Source: Lentzea atacamensis (GTDB taxonomy: Bacteria > Actinomycetota > Actinomycetes > Mycobacteriales > Pseudonocardiaceae). From it: DNA of 64,000 nt. Location: positions 1,073,635 to 1,137,634 of the forward strand of contig NZ_QLTT01000001.1 of assembly GCF_003269295.1 (NCBI RefSeq), read 5' to 3'. The number at the start of each line of letters is the position of its first letter. Position 1 is the stretch's first letter. The translations under genes and the position numbers were made by a program. The notes below the pieces were generated by a model. The model did no database searches, was not told the DNA's origin, and saw only the letters and a program-made list of their open reading frames with translations. Of this stretch, positions 32,755 through 43,800 are shown piece by piece.

Positions 32755-35700
32755 GTGACCGCCTCACTACGGTCCGTGAGAACGCTCTCACAGACCTGCG
32801 GAGGACTGGTGCGCCTACTCGGAGTCGTCGTCCTGGCCGGTGCCCTGCTCACCGCCGGCCAGGCACATGCCTCGCCCCCACGAGCAGCGAACGCGTCAAC
32901 CGTCACCTTGATCACGGGTGACCAGGTGCTCACCGGCCAGCGCGCGGTCAGACCGGCGCCGGGCCGCGAGCACATCGTGTTCACGACCTACACCGCGCAG
33001 GGCCACGAGTACGTCGTGCCCTCGGACGCGATGCCGATGATCGTGAGCGGCCACCTCGACGAGCGCCTCTTCGACGTCACCGAGCTCGCGACGTACGGCG
33101 GCGCCCTGCCCGTGATCGTCACCTATCCCGAGGGCACGCTCAGCGCCCAGTCCGGCCTTCAGCTGCGCAGCATCAACGGCGTGGCCTTCGACGCCGCCAG
33201 AACTCCGCTCGCAGGTGGCCTGTCGGCGTCCGGGGCGAAGAAGATCTGGCTCGACGCCAGGCGCAGGGCCAACCTGGACCGCAGCGTCGCCCAGATCAAC
33301 GCCCCTGCCGCGTACAGCGCGGGTTTCACCGGCAAGGGCACCACGGTCGCCGTCCTCGACACCGGGGTCGACCAGACCCATCCGGACCTGAAGGGCCGCG
33401 AGGTCGGCGAGCGCAACTTCACCTCCTCCCCCGACACGGGTGACCACCACGGCCACGGCACGCACGTGGCGTCGATCATCGCGGGCACCGGAGCGAAGAG
33501 CGGTGGCAAGTACCGCGGCGTGGCACCGGACGCCGGCATCCTCGACGTGAAAGTGCTGGGCGACAACGGCTCCGGCCAGGACAGCGGCATCATCGCCAGC
33601 ATGGAGTGGGCGGTCGAGCAGGGCGCCCAGATCGTCAACATGAGCCTCGGCGGCCACGACACCCCGGAGATCGAGCCCCTCGAGGAGGCGGTCAACCGCC
33701 TCAGCGCCGAGAAGGGCACGCTGTTCGTGATCGCCGCGGGCAACAGCGGCCCGAACAGCAGCACCGTCGGCTCACCCGGCACCGCCGACGCCGCCCTCAC
33801 CGTCGGCGCCGTCGACGACCGGAACCAGATCGCGGAGTTCTCGAGCCGAGGCCCGACCAAGGCCGGCGCGCTCAAGCCCGACCTCACCGCGCCGGGCGTC
33901 GGCATCGTCGCCGCGCTGCACTCCGACGGCAGGATCGGCCCGCCCGTAGCCGACGGCTACACCTCGCTCGACGGCACGTCGATGGCCACCCCGCACGTCG
34001 CGGGCGCGGCGGCCCTCCTGCGCCAGCAGCATCCCGGCCTCACCGGCACCGCGCTCAAGGCCCGCCTCACCGCGAGCACCACGCCCACCGCGACGCTGAC
34101 CCCGTTCGACCAGGGCTCCGGCCGCGTCGACGTCGCCAAGCTGATCAAGCAGAGCGTGACGTCGGCCCCGACCAGCCTCAGCTTCGGCTCCCACCGGTGG
34201 CCGCACACCGGCGAACCCGCGCTGACCAAGGAGATCACCTACACCAACGCGGGCTCCGAACCGGTCACCCTCGACCTCACCACCGAGACGACCGGCGCGC
34301 TCTTCAGCGTCTCCCCCGCCACGCTCACCGTGCCCGCGGGCGGTACCGCGACCGCCACGGTCACCGCGGACGTCGCGAAGCAGCCGGATGGCGGCGTGCT
34401 GGGCGGCGCGATCGTCGCGAGCGGCGTGCGCACGGCAGTCGTCGTCGACCTGGAGAAGGAGAGCTACGACGTCACGATCACCGCGACCCAGCGTTCCGGC
34501 GCCAAGTCCTCGCCGTCCTACGCGTTCCTGGTCAACGTGGACACCGGCGCCCGCGTCTGGCCGAACGCGGGAGTGGCCCGTCTGACCAAGGGCCGCTACC
34601 TCCTGAACGGCGGCGTCATGTCCTCGGAAGGCGCCTACACCCACGACGCGATCAACTACCCGAACCTGACCGTCACCGGCGCGACGACGATCGACCTCGA
34701 CGCCAGGCAGGCCAGGCCGGTCCAGGTGACGCTCCCCGTCACCGCGCAACTCTCGTTGCTGCAGACCGGTTTCGAACGAACCGTCAACGGCACCAGCTAC
34801 ACCATCGGCAACTTCTCGGTGGGCGGCGACATCTCCCACCTCGGCATGGCGAGCCTCGGCCCCGACTCGAACGAGGTGACCGGCAAGATCGCGACGTTCT
34901 GGAAGGCGGGCCCCGACTTCTACGGCCTCGCCTGGTACCGGAAGGGCCACGCGCCGAACGGCCTGACCAGGACCGTCGCCCGCAAGAACCTCGCCACCGT
35001 CAAGGTGGACATGCCACCGTTGAAGCCGGGCCAGAACGCCACCATCGGCCACACCTCGGCACCAGAAGGCCGCGCCGACTGGGGCTACGGCTCGCTCGAC
35101 AACCTGGCTCCGGGCCCGCGCACCGAGCACTACGGCGGCGAGGGCGGCGACTGGTCGCGCAGGTTCACCCAGTTCGACGAGAACGGCTACATCGGCGCCC
35201 TGGCCACCCCGCTCCGGCACTACAAGCCGGGCCGCTCGTACCTGGAACCGTTCAACCGCGCGGTGTTCGGCCCGGCTCTGCCTCCCGCGCGCGGCGTTCC
35301 GCACACGTTCCGCACCGGCGACCTGATGCGCGTCACGGTTCCTCTGTTCGGCGACAACGCGGGCAACGAGGGCTACGCCCCGGTCACCGAGGCCAGGACC
35401 ACGGTGTACCGCGACAACGCCAAGGCCTGCGAGACCGCCGAGGCGGGCTGGTGCCTGACCGACGTGCAGCCGGGCGCCGCGAACTACCGCGTCGAGACCA
35501 CGGCGACCCGCTCCAGCCCGCTGAGCACCGTGGTGTCCGGCGTCTGGACGTTCCGCAGCGACACCACCGCGCAGCGGACTCCGTTGCCGCTCAGCGTCAT
35601 CCGCTTCACCCCGCAGCTCGACGACGACGGCCACGCCCAAGCGGGCCGCATGTTGTCGGTGCCGATCTCGACCCAGTCGCAGACCGGCTCGGTGCGCATC

Positions 35701-35877
35701 ACGTCCGTTGAGGTCTCTTACGACGGCGGCACGACGTGGCGGTCCACGCCCATCACCAGTGGCCGTGTGCTGCTCGCCCACCCGAGGGACGCCAAGTCGG
35801 TCTCTCTGCGCGCCAAGGCATCCGGCTACGGCCAGACCGTCGAGCAGACGATCGTCAACGCCTACCTGCTGCGCTGA
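32755..35877 (+). CDS. Large secreted subtilisin-like S8 peptidase (about 1030 aa)
   Basis: Secreted subtilase of the long Streptomyces type. Hydrophobic signal LLGVVVLAGALLTAGQAHA near residues 20-38, then a propeptide (STVTLITGDQVL). Counting from the first GTG, the triad is Asp202 (VAVLDTGVD), His234 (GHGTHVAS) and Ser409 (GTSMATPH), with Asn in IAAGNSGPNSS. The C-terminal 600 residues are beta-rich (several Ig/FN3-like units). A GTG at 32776 and one at 32809 are alternative starts; the GGGAGG before 32755 fits none ideally. Extracellular proteolysis, possibly under amino-sugar control. Confidence 0.88.
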   Translation: MTASLRSVRTLSQTCGGLVRLLGVVVLAGALLTAGQAHASPPRAANASTVTLITGDQVLTGQRAVRPAPGREHIVFTTYTAQGHEYVVPSDAMPMIVSGHLDERLFDVTELATYGGALPVIVTYPEGTLSAQSGLQLRSINGVAFDAARTPLAGGLSASGAKKIWLDARRRANLDRSVAQINAPAAYSAGFTGKGTTVAVLDTGVDQTHPDLKGREVGERNFTSSPDTGDHHGHGTHVASIIAGTGAKSGGKYRGVAPDAGILDVKVLGDNGSGQDSGIIASMEWAVEQGAQIVNMSLGGHDTPEIEPLEEAVNRLSAEKGTLFVIAAGNSGPNSSTVGSPGTADAALTVGAVDDRNQIAEFSSRGPTKAGALKPDLTAPGVGIVAALHSDGRIGPPVADGYTSLDGTSMATPHVAGAAALLRQQHPGLTGTALKARLTASTTPTATLTPFDQGSGRVDVAKLIKQSVTSAPTSLSFGSHRWPHTGEPALTKEITYTNAGSEPVTLDLTTETTGALFSVSPATLTVPAGGTATATVTADVAKQPDGGVLGGAIVASGVRTAVVVDLEKESYDVTITATQRSGAKSSPSYAFLVNVDTGARVWPNAGVARLTKGRYLLNGGVMSSEGAYTHDAINYPNLTVTGATTIDLDARQARPVQVTLPVTAQLSLLQTGFERTVNGTSYTIGNFSVGGDISHLGMASLGPDSNEVTGKIATFWKAGPDFYGLAWYRKGHAPNGLTRTVARKNLATVKVDMPPLKPGQNATIGHTSAPEGRADWGYGSLDNLAPGPRTEHYGGEGGDWSRRFTQFDENGYIGALATPLRHYKPGRSYLEPFNRAVFGPALPPARGVPHTFRTGDLMRVTVPLFGDNAGNEGYAPVTEARTTVYRDNAKACETAEAGWCLTDVQPGAANYRVETTATRSSPLSTVVSGVWTFRSDTTAQRTPLPLSVIRFTPQLDDDGHAQAGRMLSVPISTQSQTGSVRITSVEVSYDGGTTWRSTPITSGRVLLAHPRDAKSVSLRAKASGYGQTVEQTIVNAYLLR

Positions 35878-36686
35878 CGGAAGTCGCCCGCGTGCTCCTC
35901 CGCCCACCCGGCGAACGAGCGCGCGGGCCTTCCCAGCACGTCCTCCACGGTCGGCACGACCGTGTACCCCTCCGCGGGCATGTCCCGCTTCCACCCGAGC
36001 AGCACGTCGACGATCTCGACGGGCCTCCCCGCGGCCAGCATCTCCGCGCGTGCCTCGTCCTCCGACTGCTCGACGTAACGGATCTCCTGCCCGGTCGCCG
36101 CGCTGATCGCCGCCACCTGCTGCGGCACCGTCAACGCTTCCGGCCCCGTCAACGTGTACGTGCGGCCGCCGTGCCCACCCCTCACGAGCACGGCGGCCGC
36201 CACCGCGCCGATGTCGCCCTCGTGCACGAGCGCGCTCCTCGCACCGGCGAACGGCTCACGCACCTCCCCCTTCTCGCGCACCGACTCGGCCCAGACCAGC
36301 GCGTTCGACATGAAGTCCATCGGCCGCAGCACCGTCCACTCCAGCGAACTCGCCGTGACCGCCTCCTCCATCGGACTCCGGTAACCGCTCCACAGCACGG
36401 TGATCCGCCGCACCCCGGCCTTCTCGGCACGACGGACCAGCTCGGGCCCGCTGAGCAGCTCGGCGTAGTCGGCACCCGCGTTCGACAGCAGGTGCACGCC
36501 GGTCACGCCGTCGAACGGAATCGTCTCCGGCCTGGTCAGGTCCCCCTCGACGACCTCGACCTGCTCGGGCAGGCGCGCCAGAGCGGCGTTCCTGGTCACA
36601 GCACGTACCTGCTGGCCCAGCGCCAGCAGCTCTCCCACCACCTGCCGACCGGCGTTACCTGTAGCCCCCGCAACGAGAATCGTCAT
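35862..36686 (-). CDS. NmrA-like NAD(P)-binding oxidoreductase
   Basis: 274-aa atypical SDR. N-terminal Rossmann motif ILVAGATGNAGRQVVGEL, then VRAVTR, VVEGDLTRPE, and WTVLRPMDFMSN; no canonical YxxxK pair, as in NmrA/QOR2-type proteins that sense redox state or reduce quinones. C-terminal substrate region typical of the 'NmrA' family. Convergent with the subtilase gene, overlapping by 16 nt. Upstream begins the 382-nt spacer before the GH87 genes. Confidence 0.88.
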   Translation of the reverse strand: MTILVAGATGNAGRQVVGELLALGQQVRAVTRNAALARLPEQVEVVEGDLTRPETIPFDGVTGVHLLSNAGADYAELLSGPELVRRAEKAGVRRITVLWSGYRSPMEEAVTASSLEWTVLRPMDFMSNALVWAESVREKGEVREPFAGARSALVHEGDIGAVAAAVLVRGGHGGRTYTLTGPEALTVPQQVAAISAATGQEIRYVEQSEDEARAEMLAAGRPVEIVDVLLGWKRDMPAEGYTVVPTVEDVLGRPARSFAGWAEEHAGDFRQRSR

Positions 36687-36754
36687 GGCAGCGACCGTAG
36701 AACCTCCAGTGCGGTGGAGATCAAGACTGCCGGCGATCGCGCGAGTTCCGAGAC

Positions 36755-36803
36755 TTGCGCAAAACTTACGCAACCTCCGCAAACCCAGAGCAAGCCAACG
36801 CAA
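36755..36803. promoter_or_regulatory. Helically phased GCAA repeats
   Basis: GCAA begins at 36759, 36770, 36779, 36790 and 36800, i.e. steps of 11, 9, 11 and 10 nt, about one helical turn each. The first is inside the palindrome TTGCGCAA (36755-36762). The spacer 36687-37068 has no convincing gene; this cluster and the one at 36962-36975 are its main structure. Likely sites for an unknown regulator of the following glycosidase genes. Confidence 0.45.
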
Positions 36804-36961
36804 GTGAGCCCATCGAGATCGAATCAATTTCTGGGTGACGTTCGGGTGCGAACTTCCGGCAGCAGTGCTCAACCCGCTGCTGGTGATCGGCCGTGCGGCG
36901 ACCACGACGGCGTTCGGGCACCCGAACAACGCCTCGTCTTTCCTGTTCAGAGCGGTCTGTC

Positions 36962-36975
36962 GCAAATTTGCGCAA
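36962..36975. promoter_or_regulatory. Second TTGCGCAA/GCAAATTTGC operator-like cluster
   Basis: GCAAATTTGC (36962-36971) overlaps TTGCGCAA (36968-36975); again two GCAA starts 10 nt apart. It lies about 95 nt before the first GH87-like gene and 200 nt from the phased cluster, suitable for cooperative or looped binding. Confidence 0.45.
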
Positions 36976-37068
36976 TCACGTCGACATATTGCGGTAATCT
37001 GCTGGGCACTTCTACGGTGAGGCGCGCCACACCCCCTCGCGTCCCCACCGAGAAGGGCCAAGCACGCC

Positions 37069-40000
37069 ATGTCATCGACGACACGCGCTCGCTCACGCCT
37101 AGCGCCCCTGCTGGCATCAGCACTCACCGCCGCAACGCTCATGATCTCGCCGCCCGCGCAGGCCGCGCCGGTGAGCCTGGATCTGCAGAAGCAGACCCGC
37201 ATCGACCAGGTCACGCTCAAGGCGTCGCGCAACGGCACGGAGACCTTCGCCGTGCAGACGAGCCTCGACGGCAGAGGCTGGTCGACGCTCGTCGCGGAAC
37301 GACCACACACGTTCGAGAACGGCCAAGTCACGTTCCGGGTCGACCCGACGCTGGTCCGGCACGTCCGCGCCACCAGGACCACCGCGAAGCTCGAGGTGCA
37401 CGAGGCGGCCGCGAGCGTGAAGCTGCGGGCGAGCTACAGCGCCGGCAGCACGACGCAGAACTACCAGGCGTCCAACGTCGGTGACGGCGATCAGTCGTCG
37501 TACTGGGAGAGCGCGAACAACGCGTTCCCGCAATGGGTTCAGGCCGATCTCGGGTCCGCCGTCAAGGCCGACCGGGTCGTGCTGAAGCTGCCCGCCGCGA
37601 ACTGGGGCACCCGCACGCAGACGATCGCCGTCCAGGGCAGCACGGACGGCACCGCCTTCACGGATCTGGTGCCCGCCAAGGGATACGAGTTCAACCCGGC
37701 GAGCAGCAACACCGTCACCATCGACTTCACCGCTGCCACCACGCGGTACGTGCGGCTGCGGATCACCGCGAACACCGGCTGGCCCGCGGGTCAGCTCAGC
37801 GAGTTCGAGGTCCACGGACCGGCCAGCGGTGACACGCGGGCCCCCACCGCGCCGGGCAACCTCGCCTTCACCCAGCCGCAGGCCGGGCAGATCCGGCTCA
37901 CCTGGAACGCGAGCACGGACGATGTGGGCGTCACCGGCTACGACGTCTACGCCAACGGGTCACTCCGCACGACCGTCACCGGCACGACGTACACCGACGG
38001 CCAGCCGGACGGGTTGCGGGTCAGCTACCACGTGATCGCGAAGGACGCGGCGGGCAACCAGTCCCCCGCCAGCAACACCGTGACCAGGGAAGGCGCCGCC
38101 GGCGAGAATCTGGGGCAGGGCAAGCCCGTTGTCGCGAACAACCACGTGCACAACTTCGTCGCCGTCAACGCCAACGACGGCAACGTGGGCACTTACTGGG
38201 AGTCCAACGGGTTTCCCGGCACGCTGACCGTCCAACTGGGATCGAACGCGGAACTGAGTTCGATCGCGGTCAAGCTCAACCCCGACGCGATCTGGGGTGC
38301 GCGTTCGCAGCACGTCGAGGTGCTGGGCCGAGAGCAGAGCGCCACCGCGTTCACCAGCCTGGTCGCCGGACGCGACTACCGCTGGGACCCGGCGAGCGGC
38401 AACAGCGTCACGATCGGTGTGTCCGCGCGGGTCGCCGACGTCCAGCTCAGGTTCACGTCCAACACCGGCGCGCCCGGTGCCCAGGTGGCGGAGATCCAGG
38501 TGTTCGGCACCCCTGCCCCGAACCCCGACCTCACCGTCACCGGCACGTCGTTCAGCCCCACGAGCCCCGTCGAGACCGACCAGATCACGCTCAACGCGAC
38601 GGTGAGCAACGCCGGCAGCGCCGCGAGCAGCGCGACCGACGTGACGTTCTTCCTCGGCACGACCGCGGTCGGCACTGCTCAGGTCGGCGCGCTCGCGGCG
38701 GGTGCGCAGGCGAACGTCGGCACCACCGTCGCGGCCCGGCCGGAGGGCTCCTACCAGTACACCGCGAAGGTCGACGAGACCAAGAAGGTCGCGGAGCAGA
38801 ACGAGGCCAACAACTCGCGCCTGCACCCCGATCTTCTCGTGGTGACGCCGGTGCCGAGCTCCGACCTGGTCGCGGTGCCGGCGTGGTCGCCGGGCAACCC
38901 GGGCGACGGCCAGAACACCACCTTCACCGTCGCCATCAAGAACCAGGGCACCATCAACAGTGCCGCTGGAGCGCACGGCATCACGGTCACGATCCTGAGC
39001 AACGGCCAGACCGTGCGCACGTTCACCGCCGGCCACAACGGCACGATCAACGCCGGCGCCACGACCGCTCCGGTCACCCTCGGCACGTGGACTGCGGCGA
39101 ACGGCCGGTACACGATCCGCACGACGATCGCCAACGACGGCAACGAGATCCCTGCCAAGCAGGGCAACAACACCAGCGAGCAGTCGCTGTTCATCGGCCG
39201 CGGCGCCGGCGTTCCGTGGCAGCACGTCGAAGCCGAGGACGCGGTCATCGGCGGCGGCGCGCAGACGCTCAGTCCGAACCGGACGATCGGAGACCTCGCC
39301 GGCGAGGCGTCCGGCCGCCGTGCCGTCACCCTGAACAACACGGGCGCCTCGGTCGAGTTCACGACGAGCGCACCCACGAACACCCTGGTCACCCGCTTCT
39401 CCATCCCGGACAGCGCCGGCGGCGGGGGCATCACGTCCAACCTCAACGTCTACGTCAACGGCCAGTTCCACAAGGCCATCGACCTGACTTCGAAGTACAT
39501 GTGGCTCTACGGCAACGAAGCCTCGCCGCAGAACTCGCCGGGAGCCGGCGGCCCTCGCCACATCTACGACGAGGCGAACGTGATGCTCAACTCGACGTTC
39601 CCGGCGGGCACGAAGATCAAGCTGCAGAAGGACGCCGCCAACACCACGAACTACGCGATCGACTTCGTGAACTTCGAACAGGTGTCGGCGGCGGGCAATC
39701 CCGACGCCGCGCGCTATGCCGTGCCCGCCGGGTTCTCCCACCAGGACGTGCAGAACGCGCTCGACCGGGTGCGGATGGACACCACCGGCACGCTGATCGG
39801 CGTCTACCTGCCCGCCGGCACCTACCAGACCGCGCAGAAGTTCACCATCTACGGCAAGGCGGTCCGCGTGGTCGGCGCCGGTCCGTGGTTCACCCGGTTC
39901 CAGGCTCCGGCGAACCAGGAGAACACCGACATCGGCTTCGACGCGCAGTCGTCCGCGAGCGGCTCGACGTTCAGCGGGTTCGCCGTGTTCGGCAACTACA

Positions 40001-40872
40001 CCCAGCGCATCGACGGGCCGGGCAAGGTGTTCAACTTCGCCGGCGTGCAGAACATGACCATCGAGAACATCTGGGTCGAGCACATGATGTGCATGTTCTG
40101 GGGCACCAACGTCGACAACAACGTCATCAGGGACAGCCGGGTCCGCGACCTCTACGCGGACGCGATCAACATGACGAACGGGTCGGCGGGCAACCGGGTC
40201 GCGAACATCGAGGCGCGCTCGACCGGTGACGACGCGTTCGCGTTGTTCGCCGCCACCGACGCCGGCGGAAGCGGTCAGCGGGACAACGTCTTCGAGAACC
40301 TGACGGCGCTGACCCCGTGGCGTGCGGCCGGTGTCGCGGTGTACGGCGGCAAGCTCAACACGTTCCGCAACATCTACGTGGCGGACACGCTCACCTACTC
40401 CGCGGTGACGATCAGCTCGCTGGACTTCGGTTACCCGATGGAGGACTTCGGGCCGGAGCCGACGACGCTGAGCGGCCTCACGCTGGTGCGTTCCGGTGGT
40501 CACTTCTGGGGCGCGCAGACGTTCGGCGCGATCTGGATGTTCTCGGCTTCCAAGAAGTACACCGGGATCCGGGTGAGCGACGTCGAGATCATCGACCCGA
40601 CGTACAGCGGAATCATGTTCCAGACCAAGTACAACGGCGCCCACGAGAACATCTTCCAGGACACCGTGCTGTCCAACGTGAGCATCTCGGGTGCGCGCAA
40701 GAGCGGCGACGAGTTCGACGCCAAGTCCGGCTTCGGCCTGTGGGCCAACGAGATGCCGGAGCCCGGCCAGGGTCCCGCCGTCGGCGCGGTGACGATCAAC
40801 GGCATCCGGTTCAGCGACAACTTCCAGGACATCAGGAACACCACGACCACCTTCAAGATCAATATCAGTTGA
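37069..40872 (+). CDS. Secreted GH87-like alpha-1,3-glucanase/mycodextranase, multidomain
   Basis: 1267 aa. Signal peptide to about 33 (TLMISPPAQAA). Then an F5/8-type discoidin/CBM32-like domain (about 110-248), a FN3 domain (250-345), a second discoidin-like domain (345-480), two CARDB units (485-720), a CBM6/35-like domain beginning WQHVEAEDAV, and a right-handed beta-helix catalytic part from about 880. In the helix, Asp1031 (YADAIN) and Asp1054-Asp1055 (TGDDA) have the D-23-DD spacing that I recall for the GH87 catalytic aspartates. It should hydrolyse alpha-1,3-glucan (mutan, fungal wall) or nigeran; another beta-helix glycosidase is the alternative. Confidence 0.78.
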   Translation: MSSTTRARSRLAPLLASALTAATLMISPPAQAAPVSLDLQKQTRIDQVTLKASRNGTETFAVQTSLDGRGWSTLVAERPHTFENGQVTFRVDPTLVRHVRATRTTAKLEVHEAAASVKLRASYSAGSTTQNYQASNVGDGDQSSYWESANNAFPQWVQADLGSAVKADRVVLKLPAANWGTRTQTIAVQGSTDGTAFTDLVPAKGYEFNPASSNTVTIDFTAATTRYVRLRITANTGWPAGQLSEFEVHGPASGDTRAPTAPGNLAFTQPQAGQIRLTWNASTDDVGVTGYDVYANGSLRTTVTGTTYTDGQPDGLRVSYHVIAKDAAGNQSPASNTVTREGAAGENLGQGKPVVANNHVHNFVAVNANDGNVGTYWESNGFPGTLTVQLGSNAELSSIAVKLNPDAIWGARSQHVEVLGREQSATAFTSLVAGRDYRWDPASGNSVTIGVSARVADVQLRFTSNTGAPGAQVAEIQVFGTPAPNPDLTVTGTSFSPTSPVETDQITLNATVSNAGSAASSATDVTFFLGTTAVGTAQVGALAAGAQANVGTTVAARPEGSYQYTAKVDETKKVAEQNEANNSRLHPDLLVVTPVPSSDLVAVPAWSPGNPGDGQNTTFTVAIKNQGTINSAAGAHGITVTILSNGQTVRTFTAGHNGTINAGATTAPVTLGTWTAANGRYTIRTTIANDGNEIPAKQGNNTSEQSLFIGRGAGVPWQHVEAEDAVIGGGAQTLSPNRTIGDLAGEASGRRAVTLNNTGASVEFTTSAPTNTLVTRFSIPDSAGGGGITSNLNVYVNGQFHKAIDLTSKYMWLYGNEASPQNSPGAGGPRHIYDEANVMLNSTFPAGTKIKLQKDAANTTNYAIDFVNFEQVSAAGNPDAARYAVPAGFSHQDVQNALDRVRMDTTGTLIGVYLPAGTYQTAQKFTIYGKAVRVVGAGPWFTRFQAPANQENTDIGFDAQSSASGSTFSGFAVFGNYTQRIDGPGKVFNFAGVQNMTIENIWVEHMMCMFWGTNVDNNVIRDSRVRDLYADAINMTNGSAGNRVANIEARSTGDDAFALFAATDAGGSGQRDNVFENLTALTPWRAAGVAVYGGKLNTFRNIYVADTLTYSAVTISSLDFGYPMEDFGPEPTTLSGLTLVRSGGHFWGAQTFGAIWMFSASKKYTGIRVSDVEIIDPTYSGIMFQTKYNGAHENIFQDTVLSNVSISGARKSGDEFDAKSGFGLWANEMPEPGQGPAVGAVTINGIRFSDNFQDIRNTTTTFKINIS

Positions 40873-40897
40873 TTTCCCTGCCGTGAAGGACAATTCG

Positions 40898-43800
40898 ATG
40901 AAGAACACGCTCTTGAGGCGTGCGGTGAGCGCTGCACTCGTCACCGCACTGGCACTCTTCGGACTGACACCAACGGCGGGAGCGGCGGTCGTCAGGCTCT
41001 CCGCCACCCTGACCGCGTCGAGCAACAACGGCCCGTACGGCGCCGGTAACGCCGGTGACGGCAACCAGGGCAGTTACTGGGAGAGCACGAACAACGTGTT
41101 CCCGCAGTGGATCCAGGCCGATCTCGGCGCCGCGAGGGACGTCAGCAAGGTCGTGCTGAGGCTCCCCTCGAACTGGGAGCAGCGCACGCAAACCCTTGCC
41201 GTGCAGGGAAGCTCGAACGGCGCACAGTTCAGCGACCTCGTGGGCTCGCGCGGGCAGGTGTTCTCACCCGGCGCGAACAACACCGTGACGCTGGACTTCG
41301 CGGCGACCGGCATCAGGTACGTCCGGGTGACGATCAGCGCGAACACCGGCTGGCCGGCGGGCCAGCTCAGCGAGTTCGAGGTGCACGGCGAGTCCGGCCC
41401 GGTCGACCCGCCGCCGACCGGGGACAACCTCGCCCAGGGCAAGCCGGTCGAAGAGTCCGGCCACGTGCACGACTTCGTGGCCGCCAACGCCGTCGACGGC
41501 AACACCGGCACGTACTGGGAGTCCAACGGCTTCCCCGGTCACCTGACCGCGAAGCTCGGCGCGAACGCGGACCTCTCCTCGATCGTCGTGAAGCTCAACC
41601 CCGACCCGATCTGGGGTGCGCGCACGCAGAACTTCGAGGTGCTGGGCAGGGACTCGGCCGCCACGGCGTTCGCGACCCTGAAGGCGCGGGCGGACCACCG
41701 GTTCGACCCGGCCACCGGCAACACCGTGACGATCCCGGTCACCGGCAGGGCGACGGACGTGCGGCTGCACTTCTACTCCAACACCGGCGCGCCCGGCGGC
41801 CAGGTCGCCGAGTTCCAGGTGTTCGGCTCCGCCGCACCGGCTCCCGACCTGACCGTCACGAACCTGACCTGGGCCCCGCAGAACCCGAGCGAGGCCGACG
41901 CGATCAGGCTCACCGCCACGGTCCGCAACGGCGGCACGGTCGCCTCGGGCGCGACGAGCGTCAACATCACCCTCGGCGGCACCTCGGCCGGCACCGCGCA
42001 GGTCGGCGGGCTCGCTCCTGGAGCCACCGCCACCGTCAGCGTGGACGCCGGGCGGCGGGGTGCCGGGTCCTATCCGGCCGCGGCCACCGTGGACCCGGCC
42101 AACCAGGTCGCGGAGACCAACGAGGGCAACAACACCTTCACCTCCGGCACTCCCCTGGTCGTCGGCCAGGCACCGGGACCGGACCTGCGGATCACCGGCA
42201 TCACGCCGAACCCGTCGAGCCCGGCGGCCGGCCAGCAGGTGACGTTCGCGGTGCAGGTGAACAACCGCGGCACCGCGCAGGCCGGTGCGTCGGTGACACG
42301 AGTGGCCGTCGGTAGCAGCACGTTGAGCGCCAACACTTCCGCGATCGACGCCGGTCAGACCGTGACGGTCAACGTCGGCACCTGGACCGCCACCAACGGC
42401 GGCGCCACGGCCACCGCGACCGCCGACGCGACCGGCCAGGTCGCGGAGACCAACGAGAACAACAACACCGCGACCCGGTCCATCGTGGTCGGACGCGGCG
42501 CTTCGGTTCCGTTCACGTCGTACGAGGCGGAGAGCGGCCGGTACCAGGGGCAGCTGCTGGAGGCGGACGCGAAGCGCACGTTCGGGCACACCAACTTCGG
42601 CAGCGAGTCCTCCGGCCGCAAGTCGGTGCGGCTCGACTCGCAGGGCCAGTTCGTGGAGATCACCTCGACGGTCAGCACGAACTCGATCGTGGTGCGCAAC
42701 TCGATCCCGGACGCGGCCGGTGGCGGCGGCCAGGAAGCGACGATCAGCCTGTACGCCAACGACCGGTTCGTGCAGAAGCTCACCCTCTCGTCGCGGCACA
42801 GCTGGCTCTACGGCACCTGCGACGACCCGGAGTGCCTCACCAACCGGCCGGGTGGCGACGCCCGCAGGTTGTTCGACGAGTCGTCGTCCCTGCTCGCGAA
42901 CACCTATCCGGCGGGAACCCGCTTCAAGCTCCAGCGCGACGCGGGTGACAGCGCGCAGTTCTACGTCATCGACCTGATCGACCTGGAGCAGGTCGCACCG
43001 GCGGCGCAGCAGCCGGCGGAGTGCGTGTCGATCACGCAGTACGGCGCCACCGCGAACGACCAGACGGACGACGCGGACGCCATCCAGCGCGCGGTCACGG
43101 CCGACCAGAACGGCGAAATCCCGTGCGTCTGGATTCCGGCCGGCAGGTTCCGCCAGGAGAAGAAGATCCTTACCCAGTTCAACAGCGGCGGCTACAACCA
43201 GGTCGGCATCCGCAACGCCACGATCCGCGGCGCGGGCATGTGGCACTCGCAGCTGTTCTCGCTGACCCAGCCGCAGGACGCCGGCACGATCAACCACCCG
43301 CACGAGGGCAACTTCGGGTTCGACATCGACGACAACGTGCAGCTTTCCGACATCGCGATCTTCGGCTCCGGCCGGATCCGCGGCGGCGACGGCAACGCCG
43401 AGGGCGGCGTCGGGCTCAACGGCCGGTTCGGCAAGAACACCAAGGTCACCAACGTGTGGATCGAGCACGCCAACGTCGGTGTCTGGGTCGGCCGCGACTA
43501 CACCAACCTGCCCGACCGCTGGAACCCCGGCGACGGCCTGCAGTTCAGCGGCATGCGCATCCGCGACACCTACGCCGACGGCATCAACTTCACCAACGGC
43601 ACGCGCAACTCCACGGTGTTCAACTCGTCGTTCCGCACCACGGGCGACGACGCACTCGCGGTGTGGGCGAGCAAGTACGTGAAGGACCAGTCGGTGGACG
43701 TCGGCAGCGGTAACGCGTTCCTCAACAACACGATCGCGTTGCCGTGGCGTGCCAACGGAATCGCCATCTACGGAGGTGCGAACAACCGCGCGGAGAACAA

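Noticed and set aside
37960..41064. 1034-codon minus-strand open frame opposite the first glucanase gene
   Set aside because: No protein family features; follows third-position GC of the plus-strand gene.
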